64,000 nucleotides of DNA, from assembly GCF_009712035.1 (NCBI RefSeq), contig NZ_VILB01000005.1, forward strand, positions 153,091 through 217,090. The letters run 5' to 3'. This DNA is from Anabaena sp. UHCC 0187. GTDB lineage: Bacteria; Cyanobacteriota; Cyanobacteriia; Cyanobacteriales; Nostocaceae. The position numbers and the translations under genes are program-made. Every line of letters begins with the position of its first letter. Positions within the stretch are counted from its first letter, which is position 1. Shown piece by piece: positions 47,211 through 56,169 of this stretch. The notes beneath the pieces are model-generated. The model did no database searches and was not told the DNA's origin. It saw only the letters and a list, made by a program, of their open reading frames with translations.

Positions 47211-47232
47211 GTAAGTCCTTTTTAGGACTTAC
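47211..47232 (-). terminator. Terminator-like hairpin after the porin gene
   Basis: GTAAGTCCT (47211-47219) and AGGACTTAC (47224-47232) are perfect 9-bp arms with a 4-nt T loop. It lies about 20 bp past the porin stop. Confidence 0.6.
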
Positions 47233-47253
47233 AACAATGAATTACCTCTTAAC

Positions 47254-49083
47254 CTAGAAAGTAAAGGTAGTCCGCAGAACCCCTATAGTTGTGGTTTCAT
47301 TGGCACTATTTCCTTCAGGATTAAAGAGGACAATTGCACCTGGAGTAATACTCACATTGTCATTAACACGGAAACGGTAATAACCTTCCAAATGATAAGG
47401 AACGGCTCTATTTACCCCCGCGTCAGCAAGGGTGGCAGTTCCACTAGCATCAGTCCGATAAAGAGGTTGTCCAAAAATCAAACCAGCATTGTTACCCTGT
47501 TTGATCAAATCGTTGAAGTGTAAACCTACCATCCAACTGGTAAAGGTTGTAGAAGCATTAATAGTGGTAGAAGAATCATCCACAAACATGGCTGCACCAT
47601 AACCAGATAAAGCCACTTTGGGAGAAAACCGTAAATTAACAGTTCCACCAAAAGAGTTAAGTTTTACGGGTGTTCCCAGCGGCACACCTGCCATAGCACC
47701 GCTATCAAAACCTGAACCAATATCACTGCTAGTTAATCCCGTACCCAAAATATTGATTTGGTGATAACTATTGGCATAGTTCAAGCCAATATCTATGGAT
47801 TTGGTGGGTTTAAAAGTTAATTGGGTAGCTACAACACTACTACCACCAAATACCCCAGATCCCAAAGGTGTACTAGAAACTCCAGGTGCGTTCACAGGAT
47901 CTATCTCAGCACCAGTTTGAGGCAGATTCGCATTCACACTACCGTATAAAGCTCTCAAATCCAGTTGAGGGGATATGCTGTAAATAAACCCAGCCGCAGA
48001 GGCTAAACCAGAACCAGAAGTGCCTCCAGAAACCCGAACAACAGGGTTTAAATTCCCAAACCGAGAGATAGATTCCTGTCCCTCTCCATAGAAGGGTGTA
48101 ACGGCTGGGAAAGCATCAGATACTTCGGCACCAGTTCCCGCAAATAGGGTTAATTTGTTAGCAACAGGGAAGATATACAGCAATTTATAAAGCTGAACAG
48201 AGTTTGCCCCAATAGGTGATAAATTTTTCGGATCAACTCCGGGAAATTGCGGTTCAAACCCGGTGCGGGCGCTACTGGCACTTAGGATGGATGAGGATAA
48301 CCCTAAATTGCCTTGGACACTATTAGCACCATCCAAGAAATTATGTGCTTGCAACCCAGTGATCAGTAAATCTTTACCTGTAAAACTGGTGGTCAGGTTT
48401 AAGCGAACTCGGTTATTTAAAACTATGTTTGGATCACTGCCACCAGGAGCGCCACCTGTAGCACCAATAGCCGAAATAATCGCTTCTCCACTTAATTTAG
48501 TGGTTGTGGAAAATTGATTTTTTTCTAATTCTGTTGTCCGTGCTTCTACTGCATCTACTCTTCCCCGTAATGTTGCTAATTCGGCGGAAAAGTCTTCTTG
48601 TAGTTTTTGCAAGGTCATGATATCTTGCTTTGATGGTAAATCAGCAGTTGCTGTAGCAATTAACTCATTAACTCTATCTAAACAAGCATTTAAACCAGCA
48701 GCAAATTCGTAGCGACTTAAAGCCCGATTCCCGCGAAATGTCCCATTGGGATATCCTGCGATACAGCCATATCTCTCAACTAGAGATTGTAATGCTCCAA
48801 AAGCCCAGTCATTAGGCTGAACATCGGAAAGTTGAGATACAGATGTTACCTGTCCTATTGATGAATCTGTCTGTGTCTTGTCTTTTGTTGATGCAATAGT
48901 AACTTTCTGATTACTTAATCCTTCTTCACTAATTTCGGAAGATTTGATAGTTTGAATATTACTAGTATCTTCACCTAAACTAGCAAAACCTTCGGCGAAG
49001 GCATCCGCCGCTTGTGCGGGAAATATTCCAGCGAATAAGTACAGAATACCTATACCGCAAGCAGTAGCTATTTTTATGTTCAT
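47254..49083 (-). CDS. Iron-uptake porin (SLH domain + OprB family)
   Basis: This 609-residue outer-membrane protein has a signal peptide at residues 1-25 (ending AQAA). An SLH domain (residues 85-140: NDWAFGALQSLVERYGCIAGYPNGTFRG) anchors it to peptidoglycan-linked polymer. A short coiled coil (160-195) precedes the OprB-type beta-barrel, which ends in an aromatic residue (TTFTF). This is the common cyanobacterial Som/iron-uptake porin layout. Relatives pass inorganic ions. Its start codon is preceded by a Shine-Dalgarno complementary to the Yfr1 sRNA core (separate entry). Confidence 0.93.
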   Translation of the reverse strand: MNIKIATACGIGILYLFAGIFPAQAADAFAEGFASLGEDTSNIQTIKSSEISEEGLSNQKVTIASTKDKTQTDSSIGQVTSVSQLSDVQPNDWAFGALQSLVERYGCIAGYPNGTFRGNRALSRYEFAAGLNACLDRVNELIATATADLPSKQDIMTLQKLQEDFSAELATLRGRVDAVEARTTELEKNQFSTTTKLSGEAIISAIGATGGAPGGSDPNIVLNNRVRLNLTTSFTGKDLLITGLQAHNFLDGANSVQGNLGLSSSILSASSARTGFEPQFPGVDPKNLSPIGANSVQLYKLLYIFPVANKLTLFAGTGAEVSDAFPAVTPFYGEGQESISRFGNLNPVVRVSGGTSGSGLASAAGFIYSISPQLDLRALYGSVNANLPQTGAEIDPVNAPGVSSTPLGSGVFGGSSVVATQLTFKPTKSIDIGLNYANSYHQINILGTGLTSSDIGSGFDSGAMAGVPLGTPVKLNSFGGTVNLRFSPKVALSGYGAAMFVDDSSTTINASTTFTSWMVGLHFNDLIKQGNNAGLIFGQPLYRTDASGTATLADAGVNRAVPYHLEGYYRFRVNDNVSITPGAIVLFNPEGNSANETTTIGVLRTTFTF

Positions 49084-49087
49084 TTAA

Positions 49088-49097
49088 ACTCCTCACA
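49088..49097 (-). promoter_or_regulatory. Predicted Yfr1 sRNA pairing site over the porin Shine-Dalgarno
   Basis: The porin mRNA reads CTGTGAGGAGTTTAAATG. Its TGTGAGGAGT is complementary over 10 nt to the ultraconserved ACUCCUCACAC of cyanobacterial Yfr1, and includes the Shine-Dalgarno GAGGAG four bases before ATG. Yfr1 is known to repress Som porin mRNAs by this kind of pairing in Prochlorococcus. Regulation here is inferred. Confidence 0.55.
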
Positions 49098-49347
49098 GAT
49101 TAATCATGAAAATCGAGAATCAATAGAGATATCTCAGGAACTATGGTTGAACCTGATCATGTATAACTACTGATTTATGGATACAATTTGTGTTTCTAAT
49201 GACCTGTTGTATCTAGTTTAATTTACTGATACACTAATCGTTAGTATAGCAACAAAGGGTAGTAAATTATCTTGTGGTTAAGAATTAATTATTAAAATTT
49301 ATTATCTTTTATATACCAAGCCTAAATTAGTTGTGATAAACAAAACA

Positions 49348-49380
49348 AGATACCCGACTTCTCTAAGAAGTCGGGTATCT
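49348..49380 (-). terminator. Hairpin repeat / terminator (copy of 11485-11521)
   Basis: AGATACCCGACTT (49348-49360) and AAGTCGGGTATCT (49368-49380) are perfect 13-bp arms with loop CTCTAAG. It lies 14 bp past the stop of the minus-strand gene at 49395. It is a dispersed repeat also seen after moeB. The rest of 49084-49347 is AT-rich and presumably holds the porin promoter. Confidence 0.7.
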
Positions 49381-49394
49381 GAAACTCTCGAAAA

Positions 49395-49853
49395 CTAGAC
49401 CTCAATAATTCTAGTTTCTGAATTTTTGTGACAACACCTATCTACAAAATTATGAGCTATATCTAATAATTCCAGATCATCAATATCATTATCATTATCA
49501 TTCGCTAAGACATCTTTCACAGCAAATGTTTTGTCATTCTCTCTAGAGATTCTCAAGCATTCTTCTAAGTCTACTGCTAAATCAAACAATGATGTGTCTC
49601 CTACATAGTTTCTAAGTTTGATAGCAACATCATCATCACTAACTAAAAAGTCTTTAATAGAATCAAATAAAGGATTAGATATTTCATCATCTTCCCAAGT
49701 TTCTAGCCAATCACCTTCCACATCTTCTACATAAATATGAACAAAATTCAATCCATAATTTAGCCAATCTTGCTGCATATTCCGGGCTGCTGCTAACGCT
49801 TCTGTTAGGCTTTCAAGTTGGGTGCTATGATTAGTCTGTTGTTGGTTAACCAT
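49395..49853 (-). CDS. Hypothetical acidic protein
   Basis: This 152-residue, strongly acidic protein contains EDVEGDWLETWEDDE, FLVSDDDVAIKLRNY and an Asp/Asn run ANDNDNDIDDLELLD near residue 120. It has no signal peptide or membrane segment, and a pair of cysteines near the C-terminus (DRCCH). No family was recognised. It lies 66 bp downstream of another unknown gene on the same strand. Coding is supported by an intact ATG frame followed by a terminator hairpin. Confidence 0.55.
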   Translation of the reverse strand: MVNQQQTNHSTQLESLTEALAAARNMQQDWLNYGLNFVHIYVEDVEGDWLETWEDDEISNPLFDSIKDFLVSDDDVAIKLRNYVGDTSLFDLAVDLEECLRISRENDKTFAVKDVLANDNDNDIDDLELLDIAHNFVDRCCHKNSETRIIEV

Positions 49854-49919
49854 AAATGGTGTTTTCAGCGGATTAATGATGTTGGCTAGGACACAGATTT
49901 CGATTTCAATATTTGGGAA

Positions 49920-50612
49920 TCAGGAAAAATTCACATACTTCCCTTCCGCAAGATGATCACTGTTATACAGTGCGACATTGACTAACTGATGAATAAAATC
50001 ATTTTCCTTGGGATTGTAACTTAAGAATAATCCTCTTTCTATTTCCCACAATTGCAGTGCATTTTCCCACTTTTGATACTTAGTGTTATGAAATTCTTCA
50101 CTGACACTGGTAACTTGAATACAGAGTGGTTTATTTTGATGATTGCTAACAATTAGGTCTGTTGCCATAGAAAGGTCAGCTATATAACGCCGCCAAAAAT
50201 CCCCTTCTCGATGAACAACATCCTGAGCTATATATTTAATGATATCACTATCAGCCTGATTAAACTCCCCCGCCATCATTTTTTTCTTCCAAATATAAAA
50301 TTTGGTGTCTGTGGCGTTTATCCATTTAGGAAACAGATAACCGTACCAATACTTTTCATTGGCGGTCATTTGCTCAAACTGTAGTTTTTGGTCTGCCTCT
50401 GAAGGTAAAGATTTAATTGCTAACCAAACCTTAGAGTCCGTAATTACTTCTAATAAAAAAGCAACAACGATGGGTTTGGATATCAGTGAACCAAGCTTGA
50501 TATGTTTAATCCAACGGTCTATCTCTCTTAATCTTATCGTGAGATTTGGATCTATGCCAGAGGCTTGCTCAATTAATAAATTTAGTTTATCCTTAATTTC
50601 TTTTGCTTGCAA
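49920..50612 (-). CDS. Hypothetical protein, possibly PD-(D/E)XK-like
   Basis: This 230-residue soluble protein has a TTG start (MQAKEIKDKLN). The first half is helical and basic. The segment ATDLIVSNHQNKPLCIQVTSV (near residue 150) resembles the D-xn-(E/Q)xK strand pair of restriction-like nucleases, with Thr in place of the catalytic Lys. This suggests an inactive or divergent fold member, but evidence is thin. No homologue was recognised. Confidence 0.5.
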   Translation of the reverse strand: MQAKEIKDKLNLLIEQASGIDPNLTIRLREIDRWIKHIKLGSLISKPIVVAFLLEVITDSKVWLAIKSLPSEADQKLQFEQMTANEKYWYGYLFPKWINATDTKFYIWKKKMMAGEFNQADSDIIKYIAQDVVHREGDFWRRYIADLSMATDLIVSNHQNKPLCIQVTSVSEEFHNTKYQKWENALQLWEIERGLFLSYNPKENDFIHQLVNVALYNSDHLAEGKYVNFS

Positions 50613-50884
50613 ACTATACCCTATTGTAAAACACTAACACAGTACCTAAAGATTGATATTGAACTTGATCAGTAAATAAGGTTGTTAAAAACATTATCAT
50701 TATTTTATCTGACTACTGCACTGAACAAATCAGCGTTAATTAATTTTCGTACTAGAGTAAGACTAGATGAGTAGATCGGTAAATAATCTTTACACTCATC
50801 GCAACTTCATGGAAATCTGAAGTTTTTTTTGCACAACTTCGTTAAAAATAGTTTTAAGTCACAATATCGTTTGCATCCATCATT

Positions 50885-52855
50885 ATGTCTCAACCAACTA
50901 TAGAATCCATTTTACAGGAAAAGCGGCTATTTCCGCCTACCAGTGAATTTTCAGAAAATGCCCAGATCAAAAGTTTAGCAGACTATCAGCGTCTTTACGA
51001 CCAAGCAAAAGCCGATCCTCAGAAATTTTGGGCAGAATTGGCAGAAACTGAGTTGCATTGGTTTCAAAAATGGGACACCGTACTAGATTGGCAACCACCT
51101 TTTGCCAAGTGGTTTGTCAACGGTAAGATAAACATTTCTTACAATTGTCTTGACAGACATCTCACTACTTGGCGGAAAAATAAAGCTGCATTGATTTGGG
51201 AAGGAGAACCGGGAGATTCACGGACTCTGACTTATGCCCAATTGCATCGGGAAGTGTGCCAGTTTGCAAATGTATTAAAGCAGTTGGGAGCAAAAAAAGG
51301 CGATCGCATTGGTATTTATATGCCGATGATTCCCGAAGCTGCTATTGCTATGTTAGCCTGTGCGAGAATTGGCGCACCCCATAGCGTTGTTTTTGGTGGT
51401 TTTAGTGCTGAAGCTTTGCGCGATCGCTTGAATGATGCCGAAGCTAAGTTAGTGATCACAGCCGATGGTGGTTGGCGCAAAGATGCAATTGTACCTCTTA
51501 AAGAACAGGTAGATAAAGCTTTAGAAAATAATGCAGTTCCCAGCATTACAGATGTGCTAGTTGTCAAACGCACAAATCAACAAACACAGATGGCAGCAGG
51601 ACGTGACCATTGGTGGCACGATTTACAAAAAGGCGTTTCCGCTGATTGTCCCGCTGAACCGATGGACAGTGAAGATATGCTGTTTGTTCTCTACACTTCT
51701 GGTAGTACGGGCAAACCGAAAGGAGTTGTCCATACCACAGGCGGTTATAACTTATACAGCCATATCACGACCAAATGGATTTTTGATCTCAAAGATACAG
51801 ATGTATATTGGTGTACTGCCGATGTCGGTTGGATTACGGGACATAGCTATATTGTTTATGGACCACTTTCCAACGGGGCAACTACTCTGATGTATGAAGG
51901 TGCGCCCCGTGCTTCTAATCCTGGATGTTTCTGGGATGTCATTGAGAAATATGGTGTAACAACTTTTTATACTGCACCAACGGCAATTCGCGCCTTTATC
52001 AAAATGGGTGAACATCATCCTAACAAACGTAATCTTTCTTCTCTGCGATTACTGGGAAGTGTGGGTGAACCTATCAACCCCGAAGCTTGGATGTGGTATC
52101 ACAAAATCATTGGTGGTGAACGTTGTCCGATTGTGGATACTTGGTGGCAAACGGAAACAGGTGGGATTATGATTACACCTCTACCTGGGGCAATTGCCAC
52201 TAAACCAGGTTCAGCTACTCTCCCCTTCCCCGGTATTATTGCGGATGTGGTGGATTTAGACGGGAATTCTGTCCCTGATAATGAGGGTGGTTATTTAGCC
52301 ATTCGTCATCCTTGGCCGGGAATGATGCGGACTGTGTACGGTGATCCTGATCGTTTCCGTCGTACCTATTGGGAACATATTCCGCCCACAAATGGTAATT
52401 ATACGTATTTTGCGGGTGATGGTGCAAGAAAGGATGAGGATGGCTATTTCTGGGTAATGGGGCGCGTGGATGATGTCCTGAATGTGTCTGGACACCGCTT
52501 AGGAACGATGGAAGTGGAATCGGCTTTGGTATCTCATCCGGCAGTGGCTGAGGCTGCGGTGGTGGGTAAACCGGATGATTTGAAGGGTGAGGAAGTTGTG
52601 GCTTTTGTGACTTTGGAGGGAACTTATCAAGCCAGTGAGGAGTTGAGCAAGGAACTGAAAAAGCACGTTGTCAATGAAATTGGAGCGATCGCTCGTCCTG
52701 GTGAAATCAGGTTTACTGATGCTTTGCCAAAAACCCGTTCTGGTAAGATTATGCGGCGTTTGTTGCGGAATTTGGCATCAGGACAGGAAATATCGGGGGA
52801 TACTTCGACTTTGGAGGATCGCAGTGTTTTGGATAAGTTGCGGGAAGGGAATTAA
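50885..52855 (+). CDS. acs: Acetate--CoA ligase (acetyl-CoA synthetase)
   Basis: This 656-residue AMP-forming enzyme activates acetate to acetyl-CoA. Domain landmarks are [11 protein letters not shown], the P-loop-like [18 protein letters not shown] (near residue 265), [10 protein letters not shown], the hinge region [16 protein letters not shown] and the C-terminal [13 protein letters not shown], whose lysine is acetylated in regulated homologues. The length is that of bacterial Acs. It is preceded by a 270-bp gap with no evident regulatory element. Confidence 0.97.
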   Translation: MSQPTIESILQEKRLFPPTSEFSENAQIKSLADYQRLYDQAKADPQKFWAELAETELHWFQKWDTVLDWQPPFAKWFVNGKINISYNCLDRHLTTWRKNKAALIWEGEPGDSRTLTYAQLHREVCQFANVLKQLGAKKGDRIGIYMPMIPEAAIAMLACARIGAPHSVVFGGFSAEALRDRLNDAEAKLVITADGGWRKDAIVPLKEQVDKALENNAVPSITDVLVVKRTNQQTQMAAGRDHWWHDLQKGVSADCPAEPMDSEDMLFVLYTSGSTGKPKGVVHTTGGYNLYSHITTKWIFDLKDTDVYWCTADVGWITGHSYIVYGPLSNGATTLMYEGAPRASNPGCFWDVIEKYGVTTFYTAPTAIRAFIKMGEHHPNKRNLSSLRLLGSVGEPINPEAWMWYHKIIGGERCPIVDTWWQTETGGIMITPLPGAIATKPGSATLPFPGIIADVVDLDGNSVPDNEGGYLAIRHPWPGMMRTVYGDPDRFRRTYWEHIPPTNGNYTYFAGDGARKDEDGYFWVMGRVDDVLNVSGHRLGTMEVESALVSHPAVAEAAVVGKPDDLKGEEVVAFVTLEGTYQASEELSKELKKHVVNEIGAIARPGEIRFTDALPKTRSGKIMRRLLRNLASGQEISGDTSTLEDRSVLDKLREGN

Positions 52856-52900
52856 TTTAGGTTAGTTTCGCGCAGAGACGCTAAGAAGCAAAGTAATTTG

Positions 52901-52922
52901 GGGTGGGCAAAATTGCCTACCC
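52901..52922. repeat. GGGTGGGCAA / TTGCCTACCC hairpin
   Basis: Ten-bp arms (one G-T pair) with a 2-nt centre, 46 bp after the acs stop. It is probably a dispersed repeat doubling as terminator. The GTG at 52903 lies inside it, which argues against that codon as the start of the next gene. A CGCAGAGACG repeat lies just upstream at 52870. Confidence 0.65.
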
Positions 52923-52977
52923 TATATTGTGTGAAGAAAATTATAACTTGAATTATGATAGGGGTATATACAAGAAA

Positions 52978-53463
52978 ATGAGAGATGCACTAGGACAAAG
53001 AGGTGAGTGGCTATTTAATATCTTAATAACAGAATTTGACTCTGATGCTGGTCCAATTTTTAAACCGCAGTTTTTAGGAGATAAATGGCAGTATGTTGAT
53101 TTTATTGTGGAGTTAGTGGGTGCTGTTTCTTGTGTTCCCTATTTCTTTGTACAAGTCAAAACTACCAGACGAGGTTATACTAAACAAGATAACCGTCTTA
53201 ATGTGAAAGTAGAAAAAAAATCTGTAATTGGTATAGCATCTTATCCAGCACCAACTTATATAGTTGGAATTGATGAAATTCAAAAAACAGGTTATATAGT
53301 TTCTGCTAATGGAGAAAATTTAAAATCTCTCTCAAGCCTATCTACTGAGTTTCCTATTAATAAACAAAATAGAGAAATCCTTTGGAATGAAGTCAATGAT
53401 TTCTGGAAACCTTATACACAGAATAAACAAAAAAATTTAAGTTCCAAGTTCAAATGGAGATGA
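52978..53463 (+). CDS. DUF4365-type PD-(D/E)XK-like protein
   Basis: The ATG at 52978 (161 residues, MRDALGQRGEWLF) is chosen over the GTG at 52903, which lies in a hairpin repeat. RGEWLFNILITE is followed by the core DKWQYVDFIVEL then PYFFVQVKTTRRGY: an Asp and a Q-x-K as in DUF4365. This suggests a restriction-endonuclease-like fold with Gln replacing the catalytic Glu. The next gene starts 4 bp after its stop and encodes a second protein of the same broad fold. Function unknown; a defence or TA-like role is a guess from context. Confidence 0.6.
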   Translation: MRDALGQRGEWLFNILITEFDSDAGPIFKPQFLGDKWQYVDFIVELVGAVSCVPYFFVQVKTTRRGYTKQDNRLNVKVEKKSVIGIASYPAPTYIVGIDEIQKTGYIVSANGENLKSLSSLSTEFPINKQNREILWNEVNDFWKPYTQNKQKNLSSKFKWR

Positions 53464-53467
53464 AACA

Positions 53468-54142
53468 ATGCAAACAGAACAACCTTGGTATATTGGTTTA
53501 CGTTCAAAAGCTTTAGCAATAGTATCTTTAACTGAACGTAATGATTTGATTGTTTATAGAGATACAAAAGATTATGATTTAGATGTTCTAGTTTCCATTA
53601 GCAAAAATGGTGAGGATATTAATAGGCTTTTCGGTGTGGAAATAAAAGCTGTAAAATCCACACCTAAAATAATTCAAAATGATGCTGTTTTCAATATAGA
53701 AGGAGCAGATGTAAATGTTCTGCAATCACGATTCAAAAAGTGTAATTTTCCAATATGTCTATTTTTCTTTACACTGGATAATGATAATGGATACTATAAA
53801 TGGATTAGCAAACCAATTTTTGATAACGAAAACAGTAACAAATTAGAATTTAATAGAAGTCCAGAATTTAGAAAATTGACCAAGGAAGCAATAAATGATA
53901 TTGTTTCTTTGATTAATCAATGGTATGAGAATCAACGTGATGAGAATCAACCAACTGCTCATATAAGTTATGTACGTCCACTACGTAAACGTTATCATGC
54001 AAGTGATGATATAAATTACGAAATATCTCAAATTTCACAACGTGAACGTCGCAAGGTATTTGGTGATCTTCAACAAAGAATTAAACAAAATTATGCAGCT
54101 AAAGATGATATAAATCATGAAGTAAACAAGGTGAAATCATGA
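53468..54142 (+). CDS. Second PD-(D/E)XK-like (DUF4365-like) protein
   Basis: This 224-residue protein has an N-terminal domain with YDLDVLVSIS (Asp) and LFGVEIKAVKS (E-x-K), the acidic core of a restriction-like nuclease, followed by CLFFFTLDNDNGYYKWISKP. The C-terminal 70 residues are helical and contain a duplicated motif (YHASDDINYEISQ and YAAKDDINHEVNK). Unlike its upstream neighbour it keeps the Glu-Lys pair, so it is the more likely catalytic member. It overlaps the following antitoxin-like gene by 4 bp (ATGA). Confidence 0.55.
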   Translation: MQTEQPWYIGLRSKALAIVSLTERNDLIVYRDTKDYDLDVLVSISKNGEDINRLFGVEIKAVKSTPKIIQNDAVFNIEGADVNVLQSRFKKCNFPICLFFFTLDNDNGYYKWISKPIFDNENSNKLEFNRSPEFRKLTKEAINDIVSLINQWYENQRDENQPTAHISYVRPLRKRYHASDDINYEISQISQRERRKVFGDLQQRIKQNYAAKDDINHEVNKVKS

Positions 54143-54420
54143 CAACAAAAGAAGAACTAATCAAAGAAATTACTCAATCACCGGATTTTGTAATTGAAGA
54201 AGTTTTAAATTTCTTACTCTTCATTAAAAACAGGTTTAAGCAAAGAATTTCCGAAAGTCAAACTGGAGATGTTAGCAATAACTTATCATCTCCATCTTTT
54301 TTAAATTTCATTGATGATATTACTAGCCAAATTCATCAAACAGAATGGGAAAAGCTACCATCTGATATGTCAAAAAATTTAGATTACTATTTATATGGTT
54401 CACACAAAAGTGAAGAATGA
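54139..54420 (+). CDS. DUF2281-like antitoxin (toxin partner truncated)
   Basis: This 93-residue protein begins MTTKEELIKEITQSPDFVIEEVLNFLLFIKNR, the typical N-terminus of the small cyanobacterial DUF2281-type proteins that sit before PIN toxins, followed by an acidic tail. Its stop overlaps the ATG of a PIN toxin remnant (ATGA at 54417-54420). It also overlaps the upstream nuclease-like gene by 4 bp. So it may now serve as part of the preceding operon or be a leftover orphan antitoxin. Confidence 0.65.
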   Translation: MTTKEELIKEITQSPDFVIEEVLNFLLFIKNRFKQRISESQTGDVSNNLSSPSFLNFIDDITSQIHQTEWEKLPSDMSKNLDYYLYGSHKSEE

Positions 54421-54500
54421 AAAAAGTATTTGCTGATACAGGTTATTGGATATTTTATTATTTGTCAGAATCAGGATATTCAGGATTTACAGGATTTTGA
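54417..54500 (+). pseudogene. 5' fragment of a PIN-domain toxin gene, cut by a repeat
   Basis: The frame gives MKKVFADTGYWIFYYL and then runs into repeat sequence, ending at TGA 54498-54500. The first 12 residues are the standard start of cyanobacterial PIN (VapC-like) toxins, with the first metal-binding Asp. All other catalytic residues are missing and were not found downstream up to 54860. The break coincides with the first copy of the TCAGAATCAGGAT repeat (from about 54460). Confidence 0.75.
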
Positions 54501-54532
54501 TTTTATTTGTGGTGTACTAATATTTTAATTTG

Positions 54533-54843
54533 TCAGAATCAGGATGTCCAGGATTAAAGGATTTACAGGATGTTGTTTGAAAGTATCATGTTTTGATTTT
54601 TGATTGTCCATCTTTATCTGTGTTTATCGGCGTTTATCTGCGTTCAATTATTCTTGATATTACTGTTAGATTACTAATTTTTTTAAACGAACCACAGAGG
54701 ACACAGAGAAAAAATATCAGTTATCTTTGTGTGGGAAGGGAGTAATTTTCTCATTTATCTAATTAATTATGTCAGAATTGGGGGAGCTTTCATCAGAAAA
54801 TAAAATCCTGTAAATCCTTTAATCCTGGATATCCTGATTCTGA
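54533..54843. mobile_element. MITE-like element with 39-bp terminal inverted repeats
   Basis: The left end 54533-54571 (starting TCAGAATCAGGAT) and right end 54805-54843 (ending ATCCTGATTCTGA) are inverted copies matching at 38 of 39 positions. The 230-bp interior has no ORF and includes TTTATCTGCG and CCACAGAGGACACAGAGAA dispersed repeats. A further partial copy of the left end lies at 54464-54497. The size and near-perfect ends suggest recent movement or a structured repeat; no target duplication was established. Confidence 0.65.
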
Positions 54844-54864
54844 ATTAATAATTTTATGTAATCT

Positions 54865-56169
54865 TTAAATGTTACAGTTTACAAGTCTCGATGCGAGAGA
54901 AGAAAGAGAAGAGAAAGCCCTATAATCAAACAAAACTTCTGCCGGGAGGTGTCCTTCTGGTGCTTTTTTATCAAAAGTAATATCTTTATAGTACAACCAG
55001 TTGCTTCCTTTTCTCCATCCTACTTTATCTCCAAAGGTTTCCCAAATTTTCTTATCGTATTTTCTCGTTCCACCCAAACCTTGATAAATCTTTTTCTGAA
55101 CAGAAAACCCAAAACATCCATCACTGTATTTTACCCATAACTGGTCAATAGTGCGGAGGTCTTTACAGGGAAAATTATCAATACTTGCAACATCTAACCA
55201 ACCTTCCTGTTCTCGCTTTACAACCGCTAACATTACTCGTACAGTTTCCGCATCAGCTTCTTTCCAGTTCCCTGCTTTAAGGTAGTTTTGCAATTTCGTG
55301 TAGTCCATTCCTACGGCTGATTTTAATTCAGCGTCATTACCATTATTCTCACTATTTAGACTAGGAAATAAAGCCACCCATTCCTTCATACTTTGCGGAC
55401 GGTTTTTAGGTTCTAATTCTAGACCTTTAATAATCGCTTGATTTAACCTATCACTAATCTTTGAATTTATCCTTTTTGGTTCTATGAAATCATTATTTAA
55501 CATCTTCCTTGCTAAACAAGGTGTGGGAGTATCTCCAGTCAGTAAATAAAATAAAGATGCAGCTAAAGTATAAACATCTATACTTGCTGATTTTTCTGTT
55601 TCTAACATTTGTTCCCAAGGTGCAAAAGCTAAATTAGCAGCTTGGTTAATACTTTGACTATTCACATTTCCTGCTAAACCAAAATCTATTAAAATTACAG
55701 TATTGCTATTTTCTCTTAATATCATATTCCCTGGATGTGCGTCCCGGTGAATAATCCTATTTTCATGACAGAGAGATAAAGCATCAGCGATTTGTTTAAT
55801 ATAATCAATCGCAAATTTTTCTGATAAACTGCCCTTGTCTTGGATTAAATGATATAAATTTTCACCCTTAACAAAATCCATGACTAAACATGGTAAATTA
55901 TCTTCTTCAAAAAAGTCTATAATTCTGACTATATTAGGATGATGATTTTGAGAAATTTTGGCTAATGTTCTTCCTTCCTTGCGAAAACCTTCCACAAATC
56001 TAGGATAATTAACATCTCTACACAACCGACTATTAGGAGTTTTAATAACAACGGGAAAATTCAAATCTTGATGTCTAGCTTTATAAGTAATTCCAAAACC
56101 TCCTTCTCCAATTACTTTTTCTATAACATATTGGGGACGTTGTTTTAATGGTTTTCCTGGTTGTAACAT
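54865..56169 (-). CDS. Serine/threonine kinase fused to a GUN4 domain
   Basis: This 434-residue protein has a Hanks-type kinase at residues 14-270, with glycine loop GEGGFGITY, VIKTP (Lys), IHRDAHPGNM in place of the usual HRDLKPxN, and LIDFGLAG. The C-terminal 150 residues form a GUN4 domain (YTKLQNYLKAGNWKEADAET, DQLWVKYSDGCFGFSVQK, FGDKVGWR). GUN4 domains bind porphyrins and activate magnesium chelatase. The fusion suggests phospho-signalling tied to tetrapyrrole state. The HRDA change replaces the catalytic-loop Lys region, so activity deserves testing. It has no transmembrane helix. Confidence 0.88.
   Translation of the reverse strand: MLQPGKPLKQRPQYVIEKVIGEGGFGITYKARHQDLNFPVVIKTPNSRLCRDVNYPRFVEGFRKEGRTLAKISQNHHPNIVRIIDFFEEDNLPCLVMDFVKGENLYHLIQDKGSLSEKFAIDYIKQIADALSLCHENRIIHRDAHPGNMILRENSNTVILIDFGLAGNVNSQSINQAANLAFAPWEQMLETEKSASIDVYTLAASLFYLLTGDTPTPCLARKMLNNDFIEPKRINSKISDRLNQAIIKGLELEPKNRPQSMKEWVALFPSLNSENNGNDAELKSAVGMDYTKLQNYLKAGNWKEADAETVRVMLAVVKREQEGWLDVASIDNFPCKDLRTIDQLWVKYSDGCFGFSVQKKIYQGLGGTRKYDKKIWETFGDKVGWRKGSNWLYYKDITFDKKAPEGHLPAEVLFDYRAFSSLSSLASRLVNCNI

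Noticed and set aside
52903..52977. N-terminal extension of the DUF4365 gene from GTG 52903
   Set aside because: The GTG lies within a perfect hairpin repeat and the extra 25 residues are not family-like; ATG 52978 is better.
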